A stretch of DNA of 64,000 nt. It comes from an uncultured Brevibacillus sp. (GTDB taxonomy: Bacteria; Bacillota; Bacilli; Brevibacillales; Brevibacillaceae). The notes below the pieces were generated by a model that had not been told where the DNA came from, ran no database searches, and was given only the letters and a program-made list of their open reading frames with translations. Each line of letters opens with the position of its first letter. The first letter of the stretch is position 1. The translations under genes were made by a program, and so were the position numbers. Location: NCBI RefSeq assembly GCF_947502445.1, contig NZ_CANMZW010000008.1, forward strand, positions 62,001 to 126,000, read 5' to 3'. Positions 16,621 to 25,171 of this stretch are shown here, piece after piece.

Positions 16621-17010
16621 TTGTCTTGTCTACGGTTCCAGCAATTTCGTTATCCACTCATCGCCCTGTTTGTAACGATCGCCCTCCTGTGGACCCATCA
16701 TCAAAATCGTCTACATACGTCTTTTGCAGCCGCTTCACGGACCCAAACCGTCACGATTTCCAGTGCCGGCTTTTTGCCTAATCGGTTGGCCATACGCGAA
16801 GGCGATCTTGTTTCCTTGATGATCGTAAACACAGACACCAGACCGCATAACCTGGCTATTCGTGAGCTAAACCTGGCCTCCACTGAATTAAAGCCCACCC
16901 AATCGACCATGCTGCAATTCTCGGCTGATCGAAAAGGCCAATTTTCCTTCGTGTCCGATTCCCCCGGATATCCAGAAACCGGCTTTCAGGGAACACTGGT
17001 CATTGAGTAG
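16621..17010 (+). CDS. Membrane-anchored cupredoxin-like protein lacking copper ligands
   Basis: 129 aa. One N-terminal membrane or signal segment (LIALFVTIALLW), then a cupredoxin fold: VTISSAGFLPNRLAIREGDLV, TRPHNLAIRE and FSFVSDSPGYPETGFQGTLV. In related proteins the last stretch reads F-x-C-x-x-PGH-x-x-GM-x-G; here Cys is Ser, His is Tyr and Met is Phe, so only the first His (in RPHN) remains. The start is uncertain: TTG 16621 has AAAGGAG 10 nt upstream, while a better spaced ATG at 16616 is in another frame and stops after 19 codons. A frameshift at the 5' end is possible. Confidence 0.7.
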   Translation: MSCLRFQQFRYPLIALFVTIALLWTHHQNRLHTSFAAASRTQTVTISSAGFLPNRLAIREGDLVSLMIVNTDTRPHNLAIRELNLASTELKPTQSTMLQFSADRKGQFSFVSDSPGYPETGFQGTLVIE

Positions 17011-18220
17011 TCGTAACCTCTTCTTGGTGTACCTGCTGCTTCCATGGACCATACTTAATAATCAAAAGCGGGATAATCCCGATCGCCGTCATGACACCAA
17101 AGAACATATAAATGGCTAGCATCGAATACGAATCCTTGATCCAGCCTGCTACCAAATTGCATAGCATCGTCCCGAGCCCGCTTCCGACCGAGAAAAAGAT
17201 GGCGATCGCCGTCACTTGCAAGGAGGCGGGCGTGTTTTCCCTCACAAACTGCGCCGCTGTCGCCAAGTAAAAGCCAACCGAAATCCCCTGGATAAAGAAA
17301 ACCACCAGAATCGCGGTCGTGCTCGGCGCCGAGCTGTACCAGAACCAGCGAAGAGCAGAGAACACCGCTGCAGAAAGAAGCGTCAGCTCCAGACCATACT
17401 TGCGAACCAAAAAGCCAGCCAGCTTCATAAAAGGTGCTTCACTACCTGCAAACAGCAAAAATGCCAGCCCAACTCCAGCCACCGTTCCCCCGATTTCCTG
17501 ATAGTACAGTGAAAACCAGATGTTATTGGCATTCACCGTGCCGAAAACACAAAACGACGCCATCAAAAAGAGCAAAAACCTCGGAATACGCAGTAAATCC
17601 TTCACGCCTTTGAACATACTGACTGTAAACCGTGAAGATTCAGCCACTTCTTCTGGCACACGCCACACAAACAGAATCGCTATCAGTAGAGCCAGACAAT
17701 ACGAATAAAATAAAACGAATGGGCCCCACTGGTCTACCAAAAGGCCCGTGACAAACGCCGCCAAAGCAAAGCCAACCGCTCCCCACATGCGGATATCGCC
17801 AAATTGGAGCTGCCGTTTTTTGGCGTAGCCCAAAGCCAAGCTGTCCGAGATCGGAATAACAGCGCTCTGGAAAAAGGATAAAACGATATAGAGCAATAGC
17901 ACATACGCAAAGGTGGAAACGGCCGTAAAAAGAAGTCCCACCAAGCCTGAAACAACCAAGGTAAGGATAAGGATCGCCTTACGAATTTGAAAGTGGTCAC
18001 AAATCATTCCCCACATCGGCTGCGTCACGATCGAAACGACAGGTGCAACAGCACTGATCAGACCAATTTGTGTGCCTGATAATTGAATGGATTTGTAATA
18101 TTGAGTAATCAGTGGCGAAAAAGCGCCAAATCCGTAGTACATAAAAAGAAAAAGGGCAGCAAAACTAACATATCTGCCAGTATCGCTACCCTGTTGATTA
18201 CCGGAGGGTATTTCCGTCAT
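17000..18220 (-). CDS. MFS transporter (YwbF/MFS_1-like)
   Basis: 406 aa, twelve predicted membrane helices. Sequence style (MYYGFGAFSPLITQYYKSIQL; GTQIGLISAVAPVVSIVTQP; FGDIRMWGAVGFALAAFVTG) matches the LacY/NupG-like MFS_1 group that includes Bacillus YwbF. Substrate unknown. It starts 9 nt after ispH and should be co-transcribed. Its 3' end overlaps the convergent cupredoxin-like gene by 11 nt. Confidence 0.88.
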   Translation of the reverse strand: MTEIPSGNQQGSDTGRYVSFAALFLFMYYGFGAFSPLITQYYKSIQLSGTQIGLISAVAPVVSIVTQPMWGMICDHFQIRKAILILTLVVSGLVGLLFTAVSTFAYVLLLYIVLSFFQSAVIPISDSLALGYAKKRQLQFGDIRMWGAVGFALAAFVTGLLVDQWGPFVLFYSYCLALLIAILFVWRVPEEVAESSRFTVSMFKGVKDLLRIPRFLLFLMASFCVFGTVNANNIWFSLYYQEIGGTVAGVGLAFLLFAGSEAPFMKLAGFLVRKYGLELTLLSAAVFSALRWFWYSSAPSTTAILVVFFIQGISVGFYLATAAQFVRENTPASLQVTAIAIFFSVGSGLGTMLCNLVAGWIKDSYSMLAIYMFFGVMTAIGIIPLLIIKYGPWKQQVHQEEVTTTQ

Positions 18221-18229
18221 AGGATTCTC

Positions 18230-19165
18230 CTATTTCACAGTCGGCAATATTTTTGCCATGTTAACGGTACGTTTCTTTTCCCAGGTCGCAGGATTGAATT
18301 CATCGAATTGCTCCAGAAAGCTGATGACTTCCTTGGTCAAAGGTGTTGGTGTTGATGCGCCGGATGTGACCGCCACATTTTTCTTTCCGCGCAGCCATTC
18401 GATATCCAGCTCCGATAAATCCGCGATCCGATAAGACGGCACATTCGCGATTTCCTCAGAAACCTGCGCCAGTCGATTGGAGTTATTACTGCGCGGATCT
18501 CCTACGACAATACATACATCCGCCTCGCCCACCTGCTCTGCAACTGCTTCCTGACGAACCTGTGTAGCCAGGCAAATCTCGTTGTGTACCTCTACTCCCG
18601 GAAAACGCTTGATGATCGCATCCATCAAATGCTTTACATCCCATTGGCTCATCGTAGTCTGGTTCGTCACGATCAGCTTATCCGCATGGACCTTTAGTGC
18701 ATCGAGCTCTTCTACCTTCTGCACCAGATGGACGTGTTCAGGCGCGATCCCGATCGCTCCCTCCGGCTCAGGGTGACCCTTTTTCCCAATGTAGATCACA
18801 TGGTAGCCATCCGCTACCTTTTCGCGAATCAGATCATGTGTCTTCGTTACGTCCGGGCAGGTTGCATCCACAACCGTCAGTCCTTTTTCACGTGCTTTTT
18901 TACGTACCTCTGGAGATACGCCATGGGCCGTGAAAATGATCGTTCCCTCGTTCACCTGATCCAATAGCGCGAGGCGATCCTCCCCATCCAATGTTTTGAT
19001 TCCTTGTTTTTCAAACGCCTCAACGACGTGTGCATTGTGTACAATCATGCCCAAGATGTGAATCGGGCGTGGCAGGTCAAAGTTTTGCGCTGTGCGGAGT
19101 GCCAGTACCATCGCATCCACAACACCGTAGCAATATCCGCGGGGGGAAATCTTGATGACTTCCAT
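18230..19165 (-). CDS. ispH: 4-hydroxy-3-methylbut-2-enyl diphosphate reductase
   Basis: Last enzyme of the MEP isoprenoid pathway; makes IPP and DMAPP from HMBPP with a [4Fe-4S] cluster. 311 aa. The three cluster cysteines are visible: C12 in SPRGYCYGV, the Cys in [10 protein letters not shown], and the Cys in [23 protein letters not shown] and [11 protein letters not shown] are further IspH signatures. AGGAGGGG precedes ATG 19165. Followed by an MFS gene in the same transcript. Confidence 0.97.
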   Translation of the reverse strand: MEVIKISPRGYCYGVVDAMVLALRTAQNFDLPRPIHILGMIVHNAHVVEAFEKQGIKTLDGEDRLALLDQVNEGTIIFTAHGVSPEVRKKAREKGLTVVDATCPDVTKTHDLIREKVADGYHVIYIGKKGHPEPEGAIGIAPEHVHLVQKVEELDALKVHADKLIVTNQTTMSQWDVKHLMDAIIKRFPGVEVHNEICLATQVRQEAVAEQVGEADVCIVVGDPRSNNSNRLAQVSEEIANVPSYRIADLSELDIEWLRGKKNVAVTSGASTPTPLTKEVISFLEQFDEFNPATWEKKRTVNMAKILPTVK

Positions 19166-19210
19166 GTATACCCCTCCTATTTTCTAATGACGTTCGCCCA
19201 TTATTATACC

Positions 19211-20140
19211 TTATTTGCTCGCTTCCCGCTTCTGTTCATAAACCTTCAGATTATTGTAAACAACTTTTAATAGTGGCGTGGACAAGCCCAGCTTTTCTGC
19301 GTGCTCAAGCAAATACCCTTGCAGATGATCTCCCTCTACTGGCAGTCCTTTTTCCATATCACGCAGCATGGAGGATTTCATGGCAGCTCCTTGCTTTTGG
19401 AACGTTACCATTTGCTTCTCAACGATATCTGAGCGAATCGGGGCCCCCAACGCTTGCATGACAGACGCCACTTCTTCCGATAGCTGCCTGGTCAGCTCCA
19501 AGCCATACGGTGTCTCGCGAATCGGACCTGCTGCTGAATTCATCAATGTTGTAATCCCTGAAAATGTCGTGATGAACAAATATTTGTGCCACGCTTCTTG
19601 CTGGATATGGTCGCTCGCCCGCATCGTGCTCAAGGCCCCAGAAAATACTTGCTCAATCCGATCTACGCGCTCGCTTCTTCCGCCTTCCCACTCTCCGAAG
19701 ACCGTATCATGAATCGCACTCGTCTGAACCACATCACCATCGGCATTCAGCGTCGTTTCAATAAAGCAAAGTCCTCCGAGCACTCGTTCCTTCCCAAATC
19801 GCTCCCACAGAAGCTCCATATGAGCAATACCATTCAAGAGAGGAATGACCACGGTTTGTTCTCCTACATAGGGAGCAATCGACAGGGTGCTGTCCGCAAG
19901 CGTGTACGCTTTGTTAGACAAGAGCACGACATCAAAAGGCCCAGCCTCTTCACCAGCCAGAATAGTTTGGGGAGAAGGCAAGTGAATGTCCCCATGGATA
20001 CTCTGCACCCGCAAGCCTCTCTCCTGTAATTGCTTGTATCTACGTTCCCGAACCAAAAATGTTACATCCACACCTTTTTCCGCCAGTCTTCCTCCAAAAT
20101 AGCCACCGATTCCACCAGCTCCGAGTACAAGTACCTTCAT
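19211..20140 (-). CDS. 2-dehydropantoate 2-reductase family protein (ApbA/PanE)
   Basis: 309 aa. NADPH-dependent reductase; the classical reaction is ketopantoate to pantoate in the pantothenate/CoA route. N-terminal Rossmann motif VLGAGGIGGYFGGRLA, then the conserved SNKAYTL, and the helical C-terminal domain with HKYLFITTFSGITTLMN (catalytic Lys). Bacillota often carry two or three paralogues, so I withhold the symbol. GGCGGA is a weak ribosome binding site. Divergent from glutamine synthetase. Confidence 0.9.
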   Translation of the reverse strand: MKVLVLGAGGIGGYFGGRLAEKGVDVTFLVRERRYKQLQERGLRVQSIHGDIHLPSPQTILAGEEAGPFDVVLLSNKAYTLADSTLSIAPYVGEQTVVIPLLNGIAHMELLWERFGKERVLGGLCFIETTLNADGDVVQTSAIHDTVFGEWEGGRSERVDRIEQVFSGALSTMRASDHIQQEAWHKYLFITTFSGITTLMNSAAGPIRETPYGLELTRQLSEEVASVMQALGAPIRSDIVEKQMVTFQKQGAAMKSSMLRDMEKGLPVEGDHLQGYLLEHAEKLGLSTPLLKVVYNNLKVYEQKREASK

Positions 20141-20223
20141 CGAAATTCCGCCTCCGTTTTTCGTCCAAATAGTTTGTCTTCATTCTACAAAACCAGCAAC
20201 ATTTTCTAAACCCCATAATATAA

Positions 20224-20240
20224 TGTTAGAAATCCTTACA
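20224..20240. promoter_or_regulatory. GlnR/TnrA box
   Basis: TGTTA-GAAATCC-TTACA matches the Bacillus GlnR/TnrA consensus TGTNA-N7-TNACA without mismatch. Its centre is about 64 nt upstream of the expected start of the glutamine synthetase transcript. Nitrogen control of glnA-type genes by these regulators is established. Confidence 0.85.
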
Positions 20241-20259
20241 TCTAACGTAAGAAAACCTC

Positions 20260-20289
20260 TTGACGAACGATGTCGGTTTTCCCTATAAT
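20260..20289 (+). promoter_or_regulatory. Sigma-A promoter of the glutamine synthetase gene
   Basis: -35 TTGACG (20260-20265), 18-nt spacer, -10 TATAAT (20284-20289). The 5' leader is about 72 nt. Confidence 0.85.
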
Positions 20290-20368
20290 ACAGAATATAA
20301 TAACGTACGAAAAAACGAACTTTGTGGAATGTGTTCGTAAAATAATTCGTGATTGGAGTGTTCTTTCC

Positions 20369-21787
20369 ATGGATATGAAAACGGTCTTGTCCACCATTGA
20401 CTCTGAAAAAATCGAATATGTTGATTTTCGAATCGTTGACTTGCTCGGTCGCCAGCATCACGTAACAGTTCCTGCCTATGCCGTAGATGAAGGTACGTTT
20501 ATCAACGGTGTTGCCTTTGACGGCTCGAGTCTGACCGGATACAAATCCATCGAAGAAAGTGACATGGTCGCGATGCCTGATCCTGTCAGCGCATTTATCG
20601 ATCCATTCGTAGAAGCCAAAACACTGAATATCGTTTGTAACATCGTCAATCCAGACAACTCCACCTACACTCGTGATCCGCGTGGCATTGCCTTGAAGGC
20701 AGAAGCATATCTGCAACAGCTTGGCGTAGCGACCGCAGCGTATTTTGGCCCTGAGTCGGAGTTTTTCCTGTTCGACAGTGTCCGCTATGCTTCCGGTCCA
20801 TCCGGCTCCTTCTTCCATATCGATTCCGAAGAAGCGTTCTGGAATACAGGAAAAGAGGGACAAAACCTCGGCTACAAGGTACGCAACAAAGGCGGTTACT
20901 TCCCTGTTCAACCGACTGATTCGCAAATGGATATTCGCAATGAAATGTGTACATTGATGACCGGGGCTGGCCTGTCCGTCGAGCGTCATCACCATGAAGT
21001 AGCCACCGCAGGTCAAGGCGAGATCAACTTCCGCTTTGATACGCTCACTCGCACCGCTGACAATCTGCTTTTGTTCAAGTACATCGTTCGCAACGTAGCA
21101 GCCAAGCATGGCAAAACCGCTACCTTCATGCCAAAGCCGATCGTTGGCGACAATGGCTCCGGGATGCACGTTCACCAAAGCTTGTTCGATGGCGATACTC
21201 CCCTGTTCTATGAGCAAGGCGGATATGCCAATCTGAGTGAAACAGCTCTCCATTATATCGGTGGTATCCTGCACCATGCTCCTGCTCTGATCGCCTTGAC
21301 CAACCCGAGCACCAACTCGTTCAAGCGTCTGGTTCCTGGCTATGAGGCACCTGTGAATCTCGTGTTCTCCAAAGGTAATCGTTCTGCTGCTGTCCGTATC
21401 CCGATTGCAGCTGTCACGCCAAAAGCGTCTCGTATCGAATTCCGTACGCCAGACTCTACTGCCAACCCGTACTTGGCGTTCGCTGCCATGCTGATGGCTG
21501 GTTTGGACGGAATTAAGCGCAAGCTCGACCCTCGTGAACTGGGCTATGGTCCAATGGATAAAAACATTTACGATCTCTCCGATGCCGAAAAGCACGAGAT
21601 CAAGAGCGCTCCGGCTTCTTTGGAGGAAGCACTGATTGCCTTGGAGCAAGACCACGACTTCCTGCTCGAAGGTGGCGTCTTTACCAAAGACGTGATCGAC
21701 AGCTGGATTTCCATCAAACGCGGCGAGATCGAGCAAGTGGAGCGCACCGTGAATCCGAAAGAGTATGAGCTGTATTACGATCTGTAA
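20369..21787 (+). CDS. Type I glutamine synthetase (beta-like, with Tyr adenylylation motif)
   Basis: Makes glutamine from glutamate, ammonia and ATP; dodecameric cytoplasmic enzyme. 472 aa, longer than the ~444-aa Bacillus GlnA. Catalytic features: FDGSSLTGYKSIEESDM, GPESEFFLFD, HEVATAGQGEINFRFDTL, GSGMHVHQSL, NPSTNSFKRLVPGYEAPV, RIEFRTPDSTANPYLAFAAM. The longer insert around EGQNLGYKVRNKGGYFPVQP and Tyr401 in KNIYDL are GSI-beta traits. Start ATG 20369 has TTGGAGTG upstream; an earlier in-frame start at 20270 lies in the promoter. No glnR is adjacent. Confidence 0.95.
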   Translation: MDMKTVLSTIDSEKIEYVDFRIVDLLGRQHHVTVPAYAVDEGTFINGVAFDGSSLTGYKSIEESDMVAMPDPVSAFIDPFVEAKTLNIVCNIVNPDNSTYTRDPRGIALKAEAYLQQLGVATAAYFGPESEFFLFDSVRYASGPSGSFFHIDSEEAFWNTGKEGQNLGYKVRNKGGYFPVQPTDSQMDIRNEMCTLMTGAGLSVERHHHEVATAGQGEINFRFDTLTRTADNLLLFKYIVRNVAAKHGKTATFMPKPIVGDNGSGMHVHQSLFDGDTPLFYEQGGYANLSETALHYIGGILHHAPALIALTNPSTNSFKRLVPGYEAPVNLVFSKGNRSAAVRIPIAAVTPKASRIEFRTPDSTANPYLAFAAMLMAGLDGIKRKLDPRELGYGPMDKNIYDLSDAEKHEIKSAPASLEEALIALEQDHDFLLEGGVFTKDVIDSWISIKRGEIEQVERTVNPKEYELYYDL

Positions 21788-21808
21788 TCAATGGCGAAAC
21801 GCAAACAA

Positions 21809-21835
21809 AGCCCTTCTCACTGGAGAGGGCTTTTT
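21809..21835 (+). terminator. Intrinsic terminator after glutamine synthetase
   Basis: AGCCCTTCTC (21809-21818) pairs with GAGAGGGCT (21823-21831) with one bulge, followed by a T-run. Confidence 0.85.
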
Positions 21836-21853
21836 GTATTTGTGGCTAGTCAT

Positions 21854-22597
21854 TCACTTTTGACCAGCATGAATTTTATAGCACAGGCTCGTCCGATTTG
21901 TGACATCATACTTGCGATAGATGCTTTGGAGATGCTTCTTTACCGTATTGATACTGACAAACAGCTGTCTGGCAATCGCTTCATTTCCATAGCCTTTTTG
22001 TACAAGGGCAATGACTTCCCGTTCTTTGCTGGTCAATTCCATCTCTTCCTGAGACATAGAGGCAAAAGCTTCTGGGAACTCCTCTTTCCGAATGCTTCGC
22101 GATAAAAATCGGGAGAGAAGCTCAAGACTGGCCATGTCATTTGGCTGAAACGGATTCTCTTTTTCAGAGCGCATAAATGCAATGCAGCCGAGCACCCGCC
22201 CGTTGTTCATGAGATAGGCAACCATCTGATGATAGTATCCATGACGTGACATGAACTCATCGTAATAATCGCTCTGCTCGTATTCTTTAGGAGAAAGAAC
22301 ATCTAGAATTCGTAAAACATGCTGATTTCGCAGGCGATGGCCAATTTTATTCGGCATTAAGATATCGTACTGATAGCACGTATCAAGATAGCGATCCATG
22401 GCGTGATGGCTAATGTTTCGCATTTCGGGACGAATCAGGTCGTTTCGTTCGTTGTACACCCAAAAGTTGGCCTGATGAAAACCAAATCGCTTTTCAAACG
22501 CAGCTAATGCCTGTTGTCGGAAATTTTGTGTAGGACCAGCCATATCATCCATGAACGCAAGCACCTTTTGGTAATCCTCACTTGAAAGCGGTTTCAT
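21854..22597 (-). CDS. LuxR-family transcriptional regulator with GAF-like N-terminus
   Basis: 247 aa. The N-terminal about 165 residues look like a GAF/autoinducer-type ligand domain (FGFHQANFWVYNERNDLIRP; HQMVAYLMNNGRVLGCIAFMR). The C-terminus is a complete LuxR helix-turn-helix: LTSKEREVIALVQKGYGNEAI, ARQLFVSINTVKKHLQSIYRK. No receiver domain, so it is not a two-component regulator. GAGGAGT precedes the ATG. Divergent from a nitrilase-family gene that it may control. Confidence 0.9.
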   Translation of the reverse strand: MKPLSSEDYQKVLAFMDDMAGPTQNFRQQALAAFEKRFGFHQANFWVYNERNDLIRPEMRNISHHAMDRYLDTCYQYDILMPNKIGHRLRNQHVLRILDVLSPKEYEQSDYYDEFMSRHGYYHQMVAYLMNNGRVLGCIAFMRSEKENPFQPNDMASLELLSRFLSRSIRKEEFPEAFASMSQEEMELTSKEREVIALVQKGYGNEAIARQLFVSINTVKKHLQSIYRKYDVTNRTSLCYKIHAGQK

Positions 22598-22736
22598 TAT
22601 CAGTCACTCCTCATGACCAGTCATCTCTTTTATTATATCAGACTTTTCCGTCAAAATATGGTCCGAACGGGTAATTGTTTAATCAGGGTCAACGATTCAA
22701 TATGAAGCTATAACACTTTCGACAAGGAGTGAGCCT

Positions 22737-23693
22737 ATGAGCTATTTGAATCTGGCCTTGGTCCAAATCGCGTCACCCAGTACACATCCTGACTTGCAAG
22801 CACGCAAACGGGAAAATTACGAAAAGCTGGCTTACTACGTGGACATGATCGCCAACATGAATCCTGCGGTCGATCTCATAGCCTTTCCCGAATTGTATCT
22901 AAACGGACTTGATCCAGTGAATTGGTTACAGATGGCAGAACCCATCCCCGGTCCCTTGACCGAATTACTGTGTGAAAAAGCGAGACAGCATCGAAAGTGG
23001 CTGGCACCCGGCTCCTTGTTTGAACAGGCTGAGAATCCAAACGAAGCTTATAACACAGCCATCCTGATCTCTCCCGAGGGAGAAATCGTCATGAAATACA
23101 GGAAAGTATTTATCCCTTATCCGCTTGAGCAATCAAAACCTGGACATGATTTCCCGGTATACGAGATACCGAACATCGGCAAGGTAGGCTTCATAATCTG
23201 CGCGGATGGCCACTATCCAGAAGCCACACGCAATCTCGCTCTAAAGGGTGCGGAAGTGATTATCAAGCCGACGCTCCAGGGGGACTTTATTGGCGGAACG
23301 AGAAATCACCTTCCGATCGCCATTACCCGCGCGATTGAGAATCAATGCTTTGTCGTCAGCATTAACCATCCGAATCCAATCGGAATGGGAAATTCTGTAG
23401 CGGTCGATCCAGAAGGCAGGATCATTGAACAACTGGGTGACTCTGAGTCCTTCACCATTGTCTATTTGAATCTGGAGGAGGTACGGCGCGTCAGGGAGAA
23501 CGGCTCCATGGGGATGTTTGGGTTCCTGAAAATGCTCAAAGGGTTCAAGGAATCAGGAATTCAGGTCGATGAATGCTATTCCGCTGACATCACAAAGGCA
23601 CCTCTCTATCAATCCCTGCAAACTCCTTTCCCGAAAACACCAGCGGACATCCAAAAATATAGCTCTTCGCGAAAAGAGCAAGCAAACGTGTAG
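22737..23693 (+). CDS. Carbon-nitrogen hydrolase (nitrilase superfamily)
   Basis: 318-aa cytoplasmic amidase/nitrilase-type hydrolase. The catalytic triad is visible: Glu in IAFPELYLNG, Lys in MKYRKVFIP and Cys in GFIICADGHYPEA. The Cys elbow and the sequence EGEIVMKYRKV favour an aliphatic amidase or carbamoylase over a true nitrilase; the substrate is not readable. AAGGAGTGAG precedes ATG 22737. Divergent from the LuxR regulator. Confidence 0.9.
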   Translation: MSYLNLALVQIASPSTHPDLQARKRENYEKLAYYVDMIANMNPAVDLIAFPELYLNGLDPVNWLQMAEPIPGPLTELLCEKARQHRKWLAPGSLFEQAENPNEAYNTAILISPEGEIVMKYRKVFIPYPLEQSKPGHDFPVYEIPNIGKVGFIICADGHYPEATRNLALKGAEVIIKPTLQGDFIGGTRNHLPIAITRAIENQCFVVSINHPNPIGMGNSVAVDPEGRIIEQLGDSESFTIVYLNLEEVRRVRENGSMGMFGFLKMLKGFKESGIQVDECYSADITKAPLYQSLQTPFPKTPADIQKYSSSRKEQANV

Positions 23694-23702
23694 CTTGTTC
23701 AG

Positions 23703-23732
23703 AACACCGATAAATAATTGCCGGTGTTTTTT
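23703..23732 (+). terminator. Terminator after the nitrilase-family gene
   Basis: AACACCG (23703-23709) pairs with CGGTGTT (23722-23728), followed by more T. Confidence 0.85.
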
Positions 23733-23744
23733 CCACAAAAAAAC

Positions 23745-23773
23745 GAGACCCTTCGCAAAAGGGTCTCATTTTT
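23745..23773. terminator. Bidirectional terminator before the ANT(4')-like gene end
   Basis: GAGACCCTT (23745-23753) and AAGGGTCTC (23759-23767) form a perfect 9-bp stem with T-runs on both strands. Confidence 0.9.
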
Positions 23774-23777
23774 TGAC

Positions 23778-24548
23778 TCAAAAAGGAATTCGTTCTGAAT
23801 GAATCGCGTAATCGTGTTCAGCTGCCCACTCTACAAGTCCACTCCAAAAATCTTCGCAGGCAGAAAGTAATTCCGACGTATCTGATAGATTTCCTGACAT
23901 CACCAGTTTCGCTATCTTGTCGAAGCCAGCAGGTCGCTCTGGCAGCTCCAAAGCCTCCGGCAACACCATCGCTCCGGTCGAGTACCGTTTTTGATTGTGC
24001 AATCCGATCAGCATCGCACCGTACTTTGCAAACTGCATGGTCAAATACGGCAAGTAGGTGTTCGGGCCGTTCACGCTAATATTTCTCAGCTTCCCAATAA
24101 ACTCGTACATTTCGCCTACGAGCACTTCATTGATAGCGTTTGTGAAATCTTGGGTAGTGGGTGATTCTGCCGCTTTTTTGAGCTCCGCAAAAAAGCCTTT
24201 TGGATCATACAGGCCAAGCGGAGAAAAGAACGGACTATGTGTCAGTGGCCACTCTCCTTCCACAGTAGCTGCTGTAGATAAAATGACGCCTGCACTCAGT
24301 ACATTCACTTCGGCCTTCCACGGTCCCGCTGACCATTCATAGCTAAAATCTGTCTCTTCACCAGACTCATCAAGTACACAAAACATCTCGATGTCTGAAA
24401 AAGGCCCATCTGTACCTCTGGAAACAGATCCGTAGACCCCAATGGCTAAAACCTTTTCTCCGTAAACTTCTTGCAATCTCGAAGCAATTTCGTGGCAGGT
24501 TTGAAATCTTTCGCTTTTTGACATTTCTACTGGTCCATTCATATTCAT
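23778..24548 (-). CDS. ANT(4')-like aminoglycoside nucleotidyltransferase
   Basis: 256 aa. End-to-end resemblance to kanamycin nucleotidyltransferase (AadD/ANT(4')-Ia): the nucleotidyltransferase core AIGVYGSVSRGTDGPFSDIEM carries the GS and DxE metal-binding acids, followed by FSYEWSAGPWKAEVNV, EGEWPLTHSPFFS, KLRNISVNGPNTYLPYLTMQ, AMLIGLHNQKRYST and the terminal ERIPF. The family adenylylates the 4'-OH of kanamycin, tobramycin and similar drugs. It sits among ordinary chromosomal genes with no mobile-element sign, so it looks intrinsic. A short leader ORF precedes it. Confidence 0.92.
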   Translation of the reverse strand: MNMNGPVEMSKSERFQTCHEIASRLQEVYGEKVLAIGVYGSVSRGTDGPFSDIEMFCVLDESGEETDFSYEWSAGPWKAEVNVLSAGVILSTAATVEGEWPLTHSPFFSPLGLYDPKGFFAELKKAAESPTTQDFTNAINEVLVGEMYEFIGKLRNISVNGPNTYLPYLTMQFAKYGAMLIGLHNQKRYSTGAMVLPEALELPERPAGFDKIAKLVMSGNLSDTSELLSACEDFWSGLVEWAAEHDYAIHSERIPF

Positions 24549-24616
24549 ATGCTTACATCTCCCTTAGTCATTAATGGGTGGATTTGATATAAGTACATGA
24601 ATGGTGGACCTCGGGA

Positions 24617-24643
24617 TTAACGGGGGACTTTCTTTGGATGCAT
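24617..24643 (-). CDS. Possible 8-codon leader peptide upstream of the ANT(4')-like gene
   Basis: ATG 24643 encodes MHPKKVPR then TAA. Its Shine-Dalgarno GGAGGAGGAG is much stronger than that of the resistance gene itself, whose start is 69 nt after the stop. Rich in Pro and Lys, which slow ribosomes. It might be a regulatory leader peptide; no conserved pairing with the downstream ribosome binding site was established. The rest of the interval 24549-24811 shows nothing else. Confidence 0.35.
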   Translation of the reverse strand: MHPKKVPR

Positions 24644-24811
24644 AATACTCCTCCTCCTTCACTTTTATAGTAAGTAGTCTCCTAATTTTTTATTCTAGCA
24701 ATAGTTTGAGAGCCTCACAAGACCCTTCCCCATTTTTATCCACACATTTACCTCAGTACCCTCGGTAAACTACAATAAGCGTATGATTGGTAAAAGGAGG
24801 GATGTACAGAA

Positions 24812-25171
24812 ATGGAATCTTACTCCCTAAAGGAGCTTCAAGCCTATATCAAGCAAAATGATTCTCGCCCAAAAAACAAGCAAGCATACTTTTTGAAGCT
24901 CGTAGAAGAAGTTGGCGAACTATCAGAAGCAGTCAGAAAAGGTTCTCGCCTGACTGAAACAGGAAGCATCAAAGGCACGATTGAGGAAGAACTCTACGAC
25001 GTCCTCTACTACGTCTTGGCACTAGCGAACTACTATGAGATCGATATGGAAGAAGCGATGCGGTTGAAAGAAGACTTCATTAAGCAAAAGAATGCGAAGC
25101 GAAAATTAGCACAGGAGCAGCAGCAGAGGAATGAAGATTCATCCGGGATGGACGGTGAAAGCAATGAATGA
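24812..25171 (+). CDS. MazG-like nucleotide pyrophosphohydrolase
   Basis: 119 aa. All-alpha NTP pyrophosphatase family: KLVEEVGELSEAVRKGSR followed by EEELYDVLYYVLALANYYEI reproduces the EExxE...ExxD magnesium-binding pattern. A charged C-terminal tail (KQKNAKRKLAQEQQQRNE) is extra. Such small MazG proteins clean up non-canonical NTPs; the exact substrate is unknown. AAAGGAGGGATG precedes the ATG. The stop overlaps the next gene. Confidence 0.88.
   Translation: MESYSLKELQAYIKQNDSRPKNKQAYFLKLVEEVGELSEAVRKGSRLTETGSIKGTIEEELYDVLYYVLALANYYEIDMEEAMRLKEDFIKQKNAKRKLAQEQQQRNEDSSGMDGESNE

Noticed and set aside
20180..21736. 518-aa open frame on the minus strand opposite glutamine synthetase
   Set aside because: It mirrors a highly conserved enzyme gene, has no ribosome binding site and its translation has no recognisable domain; it is a codon-bias shadow.
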